Shown in pieces: positions 7,263 through 14,337 of a DNA stretch of 47,980 bases. The translations under genes and the position numbers were made by a program. The stretch is from Oscillatoriophycideae cyanobacterium NC_groundwater_1537_Pr4_S-0.65um_50_18 (GTDB lineage Bacteria > Cyanobacteriota > Cyanobacteriia > Elainellales > Elainellaceae), in the NCBI GenBank assembly GCA_016208305.1, contig JACQYI010000085.1:1-47980 (forward strand). Reading direction: 5' to 3'. The notes beneath the pieces were generated by a model, which did not search any database, had not been told where the DNA came from, and was given only the letters and a program-made list of their open reading frames with translations. Position 1 is the first letter of the stretch. Each line of letters starts with the position of its first letter.

Positions 7263-7655
7263 ATGCCCCGCTCAACTAGAAGAAGCCCTGAACAAATTCA
7301 AATAGATAAGCTAGAGCAGAGAGTATTGGCGCTAGAAGAGTCAATGAAAGCTATGCGCTTAAAGGTTTATTTCCATCAACCCGCTGTGGATGAAGGGGAA
7401 CTGTGGCTAAGCCCACCTCAAGCCGCTTCCCATTTAAGCGTTTCAGCAAGTTTTATTCGAGATCAGATAAAATTCGCTGAATCAAATCCTAGGAAGAGCT
7501 TGCTTAAATTTGGAATCCATTTCAAATATAAAAGCAGCCCGACTGCTCTTAAGTCAATTGACAGTGTATCGGGAATAACCTATCTACACAGGCTTGTGAA
7601 CTTAGTTGAGATCCGCAAAGTACTTTTTAATCACCCTGACAATTTGCTTGGTTAA
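7263..7655 (+). CDS. Excisionase-like/HTH protein with N-terminal coiled coil, 130 aa
   Basis: Residues 8-35 form a short leucine-heptad coiled coil (IDKLEQRVLALEESMKAMRL). Residues 46-105 read as an excisionase/MerR-type winged helix: LWLSPPQAASHLSVSASFIR, then a segment ending KFGIHFKYKSS and TYLHRLVNLVEIRKVL. Such domains recognise primers, att sites or operators. The start ATG 7263 has AGAGGT a few bases upstream, and a weak promoter (TTGTCA 7213, 17 bases, TAGTTT 7236) precedes it. In an element with no visible integrase, an excision or regulatory role is plausible but unproven. Confidence 0.6.
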   Translation: MPRSTRRSPEQIQIDKLEQRVLALEESMKAMRLKVYFHQPAVDEGELWLSPPQAASHLSVSASFIRDQIKFAESNPRKSLLKFGIHFKYKSSPTALKSIDSVSGITYLHRLVNLVEIRKVLFNHPDNLLG

Positions 7656-7835
7656 TCTATTCTCTAAATCCTCATTCAACACCGCTATCTGCCCTTTTTG
7701 CCCCTCTCAACACTGCCATCGCAGTATTAACTGCGTTCAGGATGCGCGTAGACAAGCGTTAATCATCTTCAGGTCAGATAGTACCTAATCCATAATCGCA
7801 TCCAGAGGCACCTACACGGCTCATCAACGTAGATG

Positions 7836-8285
7836 CTAAGTTTCAGTGAGCACTACTCCTTCTTCGGATAGCGTGGCAACAAGCACCATCTTAGGATTCT
7901 TCAAGAAATTCTCTACAAAGGGGCAAAAGATATTCTCAAACTTGTCGCTATCAATCTTTTCCAGTTCCCGCAGCAACCTGCTTCGACTGAATCCATAAAT
8001 CGGCTCAATAAGCGGGTTAACTTCCGAATGACCATACTCAACCGTCACCCCCAGTTCCATGCGCTCCATGAGCCTGAGTAAGATTAAGTCCCCAGCCAAT
8101 AGTGGCTGTTTAGTGGGAAAAATGAGCGCATTCGGATCTGCTTTAAGAGATGCGCGATTAAATACAGTAAACTCTATCCCATACTCACTACACATCTTCA
8201 CAGTACTCTCTAGGTTGAACCCGTCCAGAACATGAGCCCTGTCTCCATCAACTGGTAGATTGTATTCTGCAATTTCGTACTTCAT
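7836..8285 (-). CDS. Hypothetical protein, 149 aa
   Basis: The ATG at 8283-8285 is chosen because AAGGAG lies 8 bases upstream; an in-frame TTG two codons earlier is less likely. The protein is a soluble alpha/beta-looking 149-mer (MKYEIAEYNLPVDGDRAHVL at the start, VEYGHSEVNPLIEPIYGFSR in the middle). I do not recognise the family. It is encoded alone on the minus strand between plus-strand units. The strong Shine-Dalgarno indicates a genuine expressed gene. Confidence 0.6.
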   Translation of the reverse strand: MKYEIAEYNLPVDGDRAHVLDGFNLESTVKMCSEYGIEFTVFNRASLKADPNALIFPTKQPLLAGDLILLRLMERMELGVTVEYGHSEVNPLIEPIYGFSRSRLLRELEKIDSDKFENIFCPFVENFLKNPKMVLVATLSEEGVVLTET

Positions 8286-8434
8286 TTTCAAATCTCCTTG
8301 GGGCTGTCTCTTCTAAACTTAAGGAGATTAGAGTTGATTAGCTTCTGTGCAAACACTGAGTCGCCGCTAAAAGCCTCATGAAGATTCAACAATGTATTCC
8401 TTTAATTAATCAGCTAGTGAGATCTACTGATGAA

Positions 8435-8480
8435 TGCCCACCAAATGTCCTACCCTTTTGATTAAACTGCAAGTATAAAG
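8435..8480 (+). promoter_or_regulatory. Shared upstream motif, copy 1 (before 8504 gene)
   Basis: TGCCCACCAAATG at 8435-8447 is followed 36 bases from its start by AAGTATAAAG (8471-8480), a -10-like box. The same arrangement recurs at 8715 and, less exactly, at 9624, each 57-89 bases before a plus-strand start codon. Confidence 0.5.
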
Positions 8481-8503
8481 TTAATAAGCAACAGGCATCC
8501 ATT

Positions 8504-8626
8504 ATGAATTTCATCAACTCAGTTCTGTCTATTTTCTCCTCTACCCGCCGTCCTTCCAAGCAAGAAGAAGCTGAAATTAAAGAGATGGTCAAAACAGCGA
8601 TCGCATCTTCCTACAGCGACAATTAA
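8504..8626 (+). CDS. Small hypothetical protein, 40 aa
   Basis: ATG 8504 opens a 40-residue frame (MNFINSVLSIFSSTRRPSKQ, then EEAEIKEMVKTA) ending 25 bases before a strong terminator. A shared promoter-like motif lies upstream. Promoter, frame and terminator together make a small independent gene likely, even without homology. The N-terminal dozen residues are amphipathic and hydrophobic, followed by a basic patch and an acidic helix. Confidence 0.5.
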   Translation: MNFINSVLSIFSSTRRPSKQEEAEIKEMVKTAIASSYSDN

Positions 8627-8651
8627 ATTAAAAGTTTTCCTATAACCTCTT

Positions 8652-8680
8652 GAGCTAGCTTAAACGCTAGCTCTTTTTTT
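8652..8680 (+). terminator. Rho-independent terminator
   Basis: GAGCTAGC and GCTAGCTC form a perfect 8-bp stem with loop TTAAAC, followed by seven T. It closes the 8504-8626 unit. Confidence 0.85.
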
Positions 8681-8714
8681 GTGTGGTCTCACTGGTAGTA
8701 GCACCGTCAAATGC

Positions 8715-8760
8715 TGCCCACAAAATGAACATCGTAATCTCTATCTTGTTAAGTATAGAG
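8715..8760 (+). promoter_or_regulatory. Shared upstream motif, copy 2 (before antirepressor gene)
   Basis: TGCCCACAAAATG at 8715-8727 is followed at the same 36-base offset as copy 1 by AAGTATAGAG (8751-8760). Equal spacing of both boxes in two units argues for a common activator or repressor site plus -10. Confidence 0.5.
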
Positions 8761-8803
8761 CGGTAATTCAGCCGCCATTAGCAACAAGAATATTTAAAAG
8801 ATT

Positions 8804-9574
8804 ATGTCTCAATTAACCGTTCAAGTTCAGCAAGCCATCAAGTCCATCGTAGAGTCAGATCAAGAGTTCACTGTTAGCTTTGATGACGCTTGGCAATGGT
8901 TAGGTTACTTTGATAAGGCTACGGCTAAGCGCTCTCTAGTTTCTAACTTTGAATGCGATGTTGACTTCAGCATTTCTGCCGAGGCGACAACCACAGGCAT
9001 TTCAGCCAATCGTAGACAGATTATCACTCTCACCAACGATTGCTTCAAACAACTAGCAATGCTTGCAGGTACAGCGAAGGGCAAGGAAGTTCGCCGCTAC
9101 TTTCTTGATTGTGAAAAAGAGTTAAAAGCAATCAAGCAAGCACCTCAGCCTCAGTTACCTGCCAACTACCTCGACGCTCTGAAAGCTCTTGTAGCATCAG
9201 AAGAAGAGAAGCAGCAGCTGACTCTACAAGCCGCTGTAGCAGAGGAAAAGGTGCAAGAGCTACTACCTCAAGCCGCCATCTATCAAGCGGTCTCAGCAGC
9301 CAAAAGCAACGTCTCTATGGGCGATGTAGCCAAGGTTATCGGAGTCATGGGACGCAATCACCTGTTTGAATTTTTAAGAGGCGAGATGATTCTACAAAGA
9401 GACAATACGCCCTATCAACAATTCATCACCGCTGGGTACTTTACCGTAGTCATCACGCCAAGCAAGCACCAGATGTTCACGAATCATACGACAACTCTGG
9501 CCACTCCAAAGGGCATTGAATTCATCATCAAAAGACTGCAAAAAGCAGGGTACAGCTTGCCCCAAGCAGCTTAA
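8804..9574 (+). CDS. Phage antirepressor with C-terminal KilAC domain
   Basis: The N-terminal ~110 residues resemble an AntA/MSV199-type antirepressor domain: FTVSFDDAWQWLGY, DVDFSIS, then IITLTNDCFKQLAMLAGTAK and GKEVRRYFLDCEKEL. A glutamine- and alanine-rich linker follows, and about residues 155-245 match the KilAC DNA-binding domain (PQAAIYQAVSAAKSNVSMGD, VAKVIG, FEFLRG, ITPKG-like ATPKGIEFI). Antirepressors of this type relieve prophage repression. This is the clearest phage-related gene in the window. It has its own upstream motif and a strong terminator, so it is a single-gene unit. Length (256 aa) is normal for two-domain antirepressors. The target repressor is unknown; the HTH protein at 615-1028 is one candidate. 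Confidence 0.85.
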   Translation: MSQLTVQVQQAIKSIVESDQEFTVSFDDAWQWLGYFDKATAKRSLVSNFECDVDFSISAEATTTGISANRRQIITLTNDCFKQLAMLAGTAKGKEVRRYFLDCEKELKAIKQAPQPQLPANYLDALKALVASEEEKQQLTLQAAVAEEKVQELLPQAAIYQAVSAAKSNVSMGDVAKVIGVMGRNHLFEFLRGEMILQRDNTPYQQFITAGYFTVVITPSKHQMFTNHTTTLATPKGIEFIIKRLQKAGYSLPQAA

Positions 9575-9588
9575 TTTCTAACCTATCG

Positions 9589-9622
9589 AAGAGCCATCTA
9601 AATTAATAGATGGCTCTTTTTT
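9589..9622 (+). terminator. Rho-independent terminator of the antirepressor gene
   Basis: AGAGCCATCTA and TAGATGGCTCT pair around a 6-base loop and end in a T run. It starts 15 bases after the stop codon. Confidence 0.9.
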
Positions 9623-9623
9623 G

Positions 9624-9671
9624 TGCCTACCAAATGTTATGAACTCTTGCGTATCTTGAGGGAGTAAGGAT
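9624..9671 (+). promoter_or_regulatory. Shared upstream motif, copy 3 (before 9697 gene)
   Basis: TGCCTACCAAATG at 9624-9636 repeats the motif of copies 1 and 2. GAGTAAGGAT (9662-9671) stands where the -10-like box is expected, two bases further away. Confidence 0.45.
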
Positions 9672-9696
9672 CAAATTTAACTATTCAAAAGCTCTT

Positions 9697-10143
9697 ATGA
9701 ATAACTTCACCACCAACTTGCTTCTAATCTCATTTTATAGCGCCGATACTGACGCACTCATTGCTGAGCAAACTGCGGCACTTCTGAATCAGCTAAACAT
9801 TAAAGCCACTGTGTTCAATGGAAGAGTAGTCTTCGTCATGAGCGAGGCTTCACGAGCTGTAGGCAACGAGCTGCGAGATTTTGCAAAGAACTTTTGCTTC
9901 CCAGGCAAAGCAGCAGATCTGCCAGGGTGGTACAAACTTATTGAAGGCAACTCGATGAAAGCTTTCAAGCAAGCGTATCTACGCCAGCACAAAGAGAGCC
10001 TGGGCCCCATCCGCTCGATGTACATTGCAGACTGCGAGATGCTCCATAGCTACCTCCAGAGTAAGGTTGCTAAGTCCAGCCTGAATTATGACAGTTTGTA
10101 CGAGCGAATCGATGCCCTCACCCCTGGAGAGAATCCTTTCTAG
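9697..10143 (+). CDS. Hypothetical protein, 148 aa
   Basis: A 148-residue soluble protein, not recognised. The first third is alpha/beta (NNFTTNLLLISFYS, then NIKATVFNGRVVFVMSEASR); the rest is helical. The stretch ASRAVGNELRDFAKNFCFPG and GWYKLIEGNSMKAFKQAYL recalls the small DNA-associated proteins next to antirepressors, but no family can be named. It is a stand-alone unit with the shared upstream motif and its own terminator, so it is probably co-regulated with the antirepressor and the 40-residue gene. Confidence 0.6.
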   Translation: MNNFTTNLLLISFYSADTDALIAEQTAALLNQLNIKATVFNGRVVFVMSEASRAVGNELRDFAKNFCFPGKAADLPGWYKLIEGNSMKAFKQAYLRQHKESLGPIRSMYIADCEMLHSYLQSKVAKSSLNYDSLYERIDALTPGENPF

Positions 10144-10165
10144 GATCAAGCGAAATCGTTGACTG

Positions 10166-10195
10166 AGCCAGCTAAATTGATAGCTGGCTTTTTTA
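10166..10195 (+). terminator. Rho-independent terminator
   Basis: AGCCAGCTA and TAGCTGGCT form a 9-bp stem with a 6-base loop followed by a T run. It starts 23 bases after the stop codon of the 9697 gene. Confidence 0.9.
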
Positions 10196-10340
10196 TTGGA
10201 ATGGTTAGTGGCGTGATTTCTGGAACTTTGAAAAGCCCAGCTTGAGGAAGATTCTATAAAGACAGGTTATCAGCCGGAAGTTGTCGCGTCTACAGTTGGT
10301 ATCCTAGTGAATATATTTTAATTTAGCTAGAAAAATTAAT

Positions 10341-11609
10341 ATGGGAAATGCTTCTATGGAGCAGTTAGACCAGGATTTTGCTGATGAAATCCTTGTTAAA
10401 GCAGTTTGTATGCTTGCCTTAAGTAGATTTGAGCTAGCAAATGCACTTAGGCAGTGTTCAATATCCATTGGTACAACGCCAATTGGTACAATGCCAGATG
10501 ACTGCCCCGATTGGTATATCACTCTTACCATTCCAAAGGATGCTTTCGACCATATTTTCTTTGGTACATATAGAGCCAGAAAAGCTTTTGAGTATCTAGC
10601 CTTCACTGAAGTGGCAAATCTGGTCGATTTCAATGTGGTAGACTCTCCCAAATCTATACAGACAGTTCCTAAAGCAGATTTAGACCAAACAAAAGTTTTG
10701 CGATCGCAACAGCAAGACTTTATCGAGAGGCTGAATCAGTCGCCCCCTAGCTTGCTTAGATGTGCCACAGTAGGTCGCCACAGTGAATCGATAATCATCT
10801 CAACTGAGAGTACAAAACATCTCAGAGACTTTTGCTGGGAGATGAGCGGTAAGTTCAGAGGATCTCAACCTAAAGAGATTTTCATTTCAACTATGAAAGG
10901 AAAGCTAGGGGAAGAGGCTCTAGTCAATCTGTTGGGCGACTATGTTACTGGGGTTGACTATGAACTGAAACTGGGCGGCGATGGCAAGGTAGACTTCAAG
11001 CTGACTTCTGCTCCAGATGTTGGAATTCAGGTAAAGGCGCGTAATGGCTCAGCTGATAACATCTCTTGGTGGATAGACCTAGAAGAGATTGAATCGAATT
11101 CAGTTTTAGTCTGTTTTCTAATCCAGGAGGAGGTTACAGAAGCTCAGTCAGAGTACCACCTAGTTTCAGCAGGTTTTATTCCTACAGCCAATATCGATAA
11201 AAGCCAACTGACTGACTTTCAAGGTAAAAAGAAAGCCGCTCTCAAGATGAGTGAACTTCTGTATATGGGAGGTCTCAAGAGCTATTTAGAATTTTTGGAA
11301 GAAAAAAAGAGTTCAGAATCTAAGCCAGAAGCTGGCAACTTATCCTCTACCTCTTTTGATTCAGACCAGGTGTGGGAAAAAGTAGTCGAGTGTCTAAAAC
11401 CACCAGGGACGCAGATGCTAATGCGTCAGTGCGCGCGATTGCTATCCTTTAATGGGAAAGAAGCTAAAATTGGTTTCTGTAACCCGCCTCTTTTTCCAAT
11501 AGCTTTAGAAAAAGTACCAAACATTGAAGCCGCCTTCCTTGAGACTTGTGAACATAAGGTAATGGTTTCTTTGGAAGTAGTCGCACCTTTACCTAAGCCC
11601 CCTACTTAG
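10341..11609 (+). CDS. PD-(D/E)XK-like protein fused to a DnaX-type C-terminal domain
   Basis: Two parts can be seen in 422 residues. Residues about 185-265 look like a restriction-endonuclease fold: KGKLGEEALVNLLGDY (E191/E192), GKVDFKL (D218) and VGIQVKARNG (Q230, K232), a D...QxK variant, followed by WWIDLEEIESNSVLVCFL. Residues about 344-414 closely resemble the C-terminal domain of cyanobacterial DNA polymerase III tau (DnaX): VWEKVVECLKPPGTQMLMRQ, RLLSFNGKEAKIGF, PNIEAAF, HKVMVSLEV. A charged linker (320-343) separates them. The N-terminal 180 residues are unrecognised. A nuclease-like protein that mimics or contacts the replisome through a tau-like module would be unusual; defence, anti-host or replication roles are all possible. 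The DnaX resemblance is from memory of that family and needs a profile search. The gene stands alone, with 197 bases before it and 168 after. Confidence 0.6.
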   Translation: MGNASMEQLDQDFADEILVKAVCMLALSRFELANALRQCSISIGTTPIGTMPDDCPDWYITLTIPKDAFDHIFFGTYRARKAFEYLAFTEVANLVDFNVVDSPKSIQTVPKADLDQTKVLRSQQQDFIERLNQSPPSLLRCATVGRHSESIIISTESTKHLRDFCWEMSGKFRGSQPKEIFISTMKGKLGEEALVNLLGDYVTGVDYELKLGGDGKVDFKLTSAPDVGIQVKARNGSADNISWWIDLEEIESNSVLVCFLIQEEVTEAQSEYHLVSAGFIPTANIDKSQLTDFQGKKKAALKMSELLYMGGLKSYLEFLEEKKSSESKPEAGNLSSTSFDSDQVWEKVVECLKPPGTQMLMRQCARLLSFNGKEAKIGFCNPPLFPIALEKVPNIEAAFLETCEHKVMVSLEVVAPLPKPPT

Positions 11610-11777
11610 CTTCTGATTTAACTAAATAGAGGCTCACCTTAAGCAGCAGGCAGTAGTTCCGTACAAAACTTCCTGCTCACCACTGGGTGCAAATCGTATG
11701 CATCATAGAAAAGCTAGCGATCGCCGTAGTTGTAGATTGCCCATTATGCCCACTCAATCTTTTCCTACGATGTGGGT

Positions 11778-12260
11778 ATGGCAAGCTTCATACAACTAAA
11801 TATGCTCCCACAACTAAATAATTCTGACTTCCTGCGATTCACAGACAAAATTAGAGTCGCTGATGGATGTTGGGAATGGCAGACCCCTGGAGATCCCAAA
11901 CACTACCCAAAATTCAAGATTTCTAAAGGCAAGATGGTGGATGCCCATAGGCTAAGCTACCAGCTCTTTAAAGGTGCCATAGCTCCTGGACAGTACATTT
12001 GTCATCACTGCGATAATCGCCGCTGTACGAACCCAGAACATTTGTTTGCTGGCACTCCCAAAGACAATGCAATTGATGCTTACCAGAAGGGAAGGATGAC
12101 TCCTCCAAATAGCAGAAAACTTTCTGAGTTCCAGGTCGCTCAGATCAAGAAGGCGCTGAGGGAGAGCAAAACTCATGCAGCGATCGCACTAGAGTTCGGA
12201 GTTTGCCGTTCAACAATTAGCAATATTGCCCAGGCTAGAAATTGGAGAGGAGTGGGATAG
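11778..12260 (+). CDS. HNH endonuclease with C-terminal HTH (homing-type)
   Basis: Residues about 20-105 form an HNH_3-type domain: GCWEW, AHRLSYQLFKG, then ICHHCDNRRCTNPEHLFAGT, followed by DNAIDAYQKGR. The C-terminus has a helix-turn-helix (FQVAQIKKAL, HAAIALEFGVCRSTISNI). This pairing is standard for free-standing HNH homing endonucleases and phage HNH proteins. ATG 11778 is taken as the start; a GTG six bases upstream (11772) and an ATG at 11802 are alternatives. It is the last gene before the truncated tRNA and therefore lies at the probable edge of the element. It makes double-strand breaks or nicks if active; the target is unknown. Confidence 0.85.
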   Translation: MASFIQLNMLPQLNNSDFLRFTDKIRVADGCWEWQTPGDPKHYPKFKISKGKMVDAHRLSYQLFKGAIAPGQYICHHCDNRRCTNPEHLFAGTPKDNAIDAYQKGRMTPPNSRKLSEFQVAQIKKALRESKTHAAIALEFGVCRSTISNIAQARNWRGVG

Positions 12261-12400
12261 AGCTGACAATATTGAGGCTGGAGAGTAGCGGGAGCAGTTT
12301 AAGCATTGTTGCCGTTGTGCCACCCAGTGCCATATACTTGTCCAACAGCCAATTAGGAAATTCTTTAGAATCGTTGCTGGATAGGGGTTTCAGGGCTTGG

Positions 12401-12458
12401 TCGAACCGCTGACCTTCTCAATGCCATTGAGACGCGCTACCAACTGTGCTATAGCCCC
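12401..12458 (-). pseudogene. tRNA-Ala(GGC) truncated in the T-loop
   Basis: Read on the minus strand from 12458, the acceptor 5' strand (GGGGCTA), D-arm (GCAC...GCGC), anticodon stem TCTCA/TGAGA with loop ATGGCAT (anticodon GGC), variable loop and T-stem 5' strand AGCGG with TTCGA are all intact. After TTCGA the sequence changes to CCAAGCCCTGAAACCCC instead of the expected CCGCT T-stem and TAGCTCC acceptor strand. The 3' side of the gene is therefore missing, exactly where the accessory region begins. Another tRNA-Ala must serve the cell if this copy is dead. Confidence 0.7.
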
Positions 12459-12862
12459 TAGATCGATTCCGAGCAAGACTTCGAAATTTTGAGGTTCGCG
12501 CCTTAGCCTGTATCTCCAAAAATTCTATCTCATATTCACCCTAGATAACAGCTTGAAATTGTAAATTGAGGGAATGAGAAGAAACGCGATCGCACGACAG
12601 CCATTTTTATCCTCAGAATTGTACTATGCAGACTACGCAGAGCAGGCTATGCAGAGGCATCGCTGACAGGCTGGAACGATCGCCTCTGTTTACGGCTCCC
12701 AAACCCATCCTCAACCCCAGTGACAGACAGCCTATTACGTTAAATTAAGTCATAACTTTCTAGAAAGTCCCAGGTTCGATCGCCCTCTACGGGTTCTAAT
12801 TACCAGAGTTCCGGCTAAACTTTTCAACCATAGGCAAGAATAAGCTGAAGCAGCAGGTCATT
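12459..12862 (+). other. Intergenic, possible junction of accessory and core DNA
   Basis: No gene is supported. A HIP1-like octamer appears near 12588, and a GC-rich repeat-like stretch with ACTACGCAGAGCAGGC and CTATGCAGAGGCATCGC lies near 12632-12665. That stretch resembles short interspersed repeats of cyanobacteria, without certain assignment. From here on HIP1 sites become frequent. The promoter of the 12863 ABC gene should lie at the right end. Confidence 0.4.
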
Positions 12863-14185
12863 GTGGCGCAGGTTGTAATCGAGAACATCTACAAAAGCTT
12901 TCCGCGTCGGCAGGAGGGCAAGGCAAATCGTCTGACCCCGACCTCTGAGGAAAATCTCAAAGAGTCGGGCAGCGAGCCAAGCTCAGCCGTTAGCGTCTTG
13001 CGCAGGATTAACCTTGCCATTCATGACGGTGAGTTCATGGTGTTGGTGGGGCCGTCGGGCTGTGGTAAAAGCACGTTGCTGCGGCTGATTGCCGGATTGG
13101 AAAGCATCACAGGCGGCAATATTTGGGTGGGCGATCGCCTGATCAATGACCTGCCCCCCAAACAGCGCGACATTGCTATGGTGTTTCAAAGCTATGCCCT
13201 GTATCCGCACATGACGGTCTATGACAATCTGGCCTTTGGGCTACGGCGATCGTCCGGAGAATGGAGAGCCGCAGCGCAGGAAGCCGCAGGGGCTGAATCT
13301 TACACTAAGACGACAACCCAGCGGCCGCTTTGGGCAGAACGCGCGCTCGTGGGCCTGACGCGATCGCTGCCCCAAGGCTTACAATACTGGTCAGCCGAAG
13401 AAAGAGCGATCGCCCAACGGGTGGCTACTGTGGCTCAAATGCTGCAAATTGATGCCTTACTGGATCGCTATCCCAAACAACTTTCTGGCGGGCAAAAGCA
13501 GCGGGTGGCGCTGGGGCGCGCTATGGCGCGCGATCCACAAGTGTTTTTGATGGATGAGCCATTGTCCAACCTGGATGCCAAGTTGCGTAATGAAACCCGC
13601 ACGCAAATCGTCAACCTTCAGCGCAAGTTAGGTACAACAACGGTCTATGTCACCCATGACCAGACTGAAGCGATGACGATGGGCGATCGCATTGCCGTGA
13701 TGAATGCCGGACAAATTCAGCAGATTGCCTCACCCTTAGAGCTATATAACCGTCCTGCCAATCGCTTTGTGGCAGAGTTTATCGGCTCACCGCCGATGAA
13801 CTTTATCCCTGTGCAAGTCAAAGCTCCGCTGTTGATCCAGCATCCCCAGTTTCGGATGACGCTGCCCGAAAGCTGGGAAGCCGCTTTAAAGCCTTATGAT
13901 GGGCGATCGCTGATTTTGGGTATTCGGCCAGAGCATCTTAGCGTCAGCCTTCCGGCTCCCAAAAATCTGCCCGTCCAGGTCAATCACATTGAGGCTTTAG
14001 GGAGCGAGACGTTTCTCACCGTCAGCCTGACGGAAAGCACAAGTTCGGAGGGCAGATCTGATGGCCTATTGCAGGCTCGCATCGAACCCGATCGCACCGT
14101 AACTTTGGGAGAAACGCTGTGGCTATCTGTAGCGATCGATAAAATTCACCTGTTTGATCCCAAAACTACGGTGAGAATTGCGTAA
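12863..14185 (+). CDS. CUT1-type sugar ABC transporter ATPase (MalK/UgpC family)
   Basis: A cytoplasmic ATPase that would energise carbohydrate or polyol uptake. Walker A is GPSGCGKST (63-71), the Q-loop is at Q109, the signature LSGGQKQRVALGRA starts at 207, Walker B is VFLMDEP (227-233) and the H-loop is H265. A TOBE-like regulatory domain follows from about 300. At 440 residues it is longer than typical MalK (about 370) because of two low-conservation inserts, at about 16-46 after the first strand and about 128-185 in the helical subdomain. GTG 12863 is the start. No permease or binding-protein gene is adjacent, so it probably serves as a shared ATPase for transporters encoded elsewhere, a common cyanobacterial arrangement. 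Substrate cannot be told from the sequence. Confidence 0.9.
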   Translation: MAQVVIENIYKSFPRRQEGKANRLTPTSEENLKESGSEPSSAVSVLRRINLAIHDGEFMVLVGPSGCGKSTLLRLIAGLESITGGNIWVGDRLINDLPPKQRDIAMVFQSYALYPHMTVYDNLAFGLRRSSGEWRAAAQEAAGAESYTKTTTQRPLWAERALVGLTRSLPQGLQYWSAEERAIAQRVATVAQMLQIDALLDRYPKQLSGGQKQRVALGRAMARDPQVFLMDEPLSNLDAKLRNETRTQIVNLQRKLGTTTVYVTHDQTEAMTMGDRIAVMNAGQIQQIASPLELYNRPANRFVAEFIGSPPMNFIPVQVKAPLLIQHPQFRMTLPESWEAALKPYDGRSLILGIRPEHLSVSLPAPKNLPVQVNHIEALGSETFLTVSLTESTSSEGRSDGLLQARIEPDRTVTLGETLWLSVAIDKIHLFDPKTTVRIA

Positions 14186-14337
14186 AATTGTCTTAAAAGT
14201 ATCCTACGGGCACAAGATATAGTAGGTCATTCTTGTGGCATGTTGCTAATATTAGTTACTAGGTTTGCTATTTCGGGCAAGCGTGTTGGGAGTCGGAATC
14301 TTCTGTGGCCCAGCCGTGGTGTAGAGGTGGAGAAATA

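Noticed and set aside
12281-12400. Group I intron in the T-loop with the neighbouring HNH gene
   Set aside because: Known bacterial tRNA introns lie in the anticodon loop, no P/Q/R/S core is apparent, and the possible 3' exon pairs poorly with the acceptor strand.
12395-12540. Permuted tRNA (3' half upstream of 5' half, split at the T-loop)
   Set aside because: The sequence upstream of 12458 on the minus strand contains no CCGCT plus acceptor complement, so a permuted gene is not supported.
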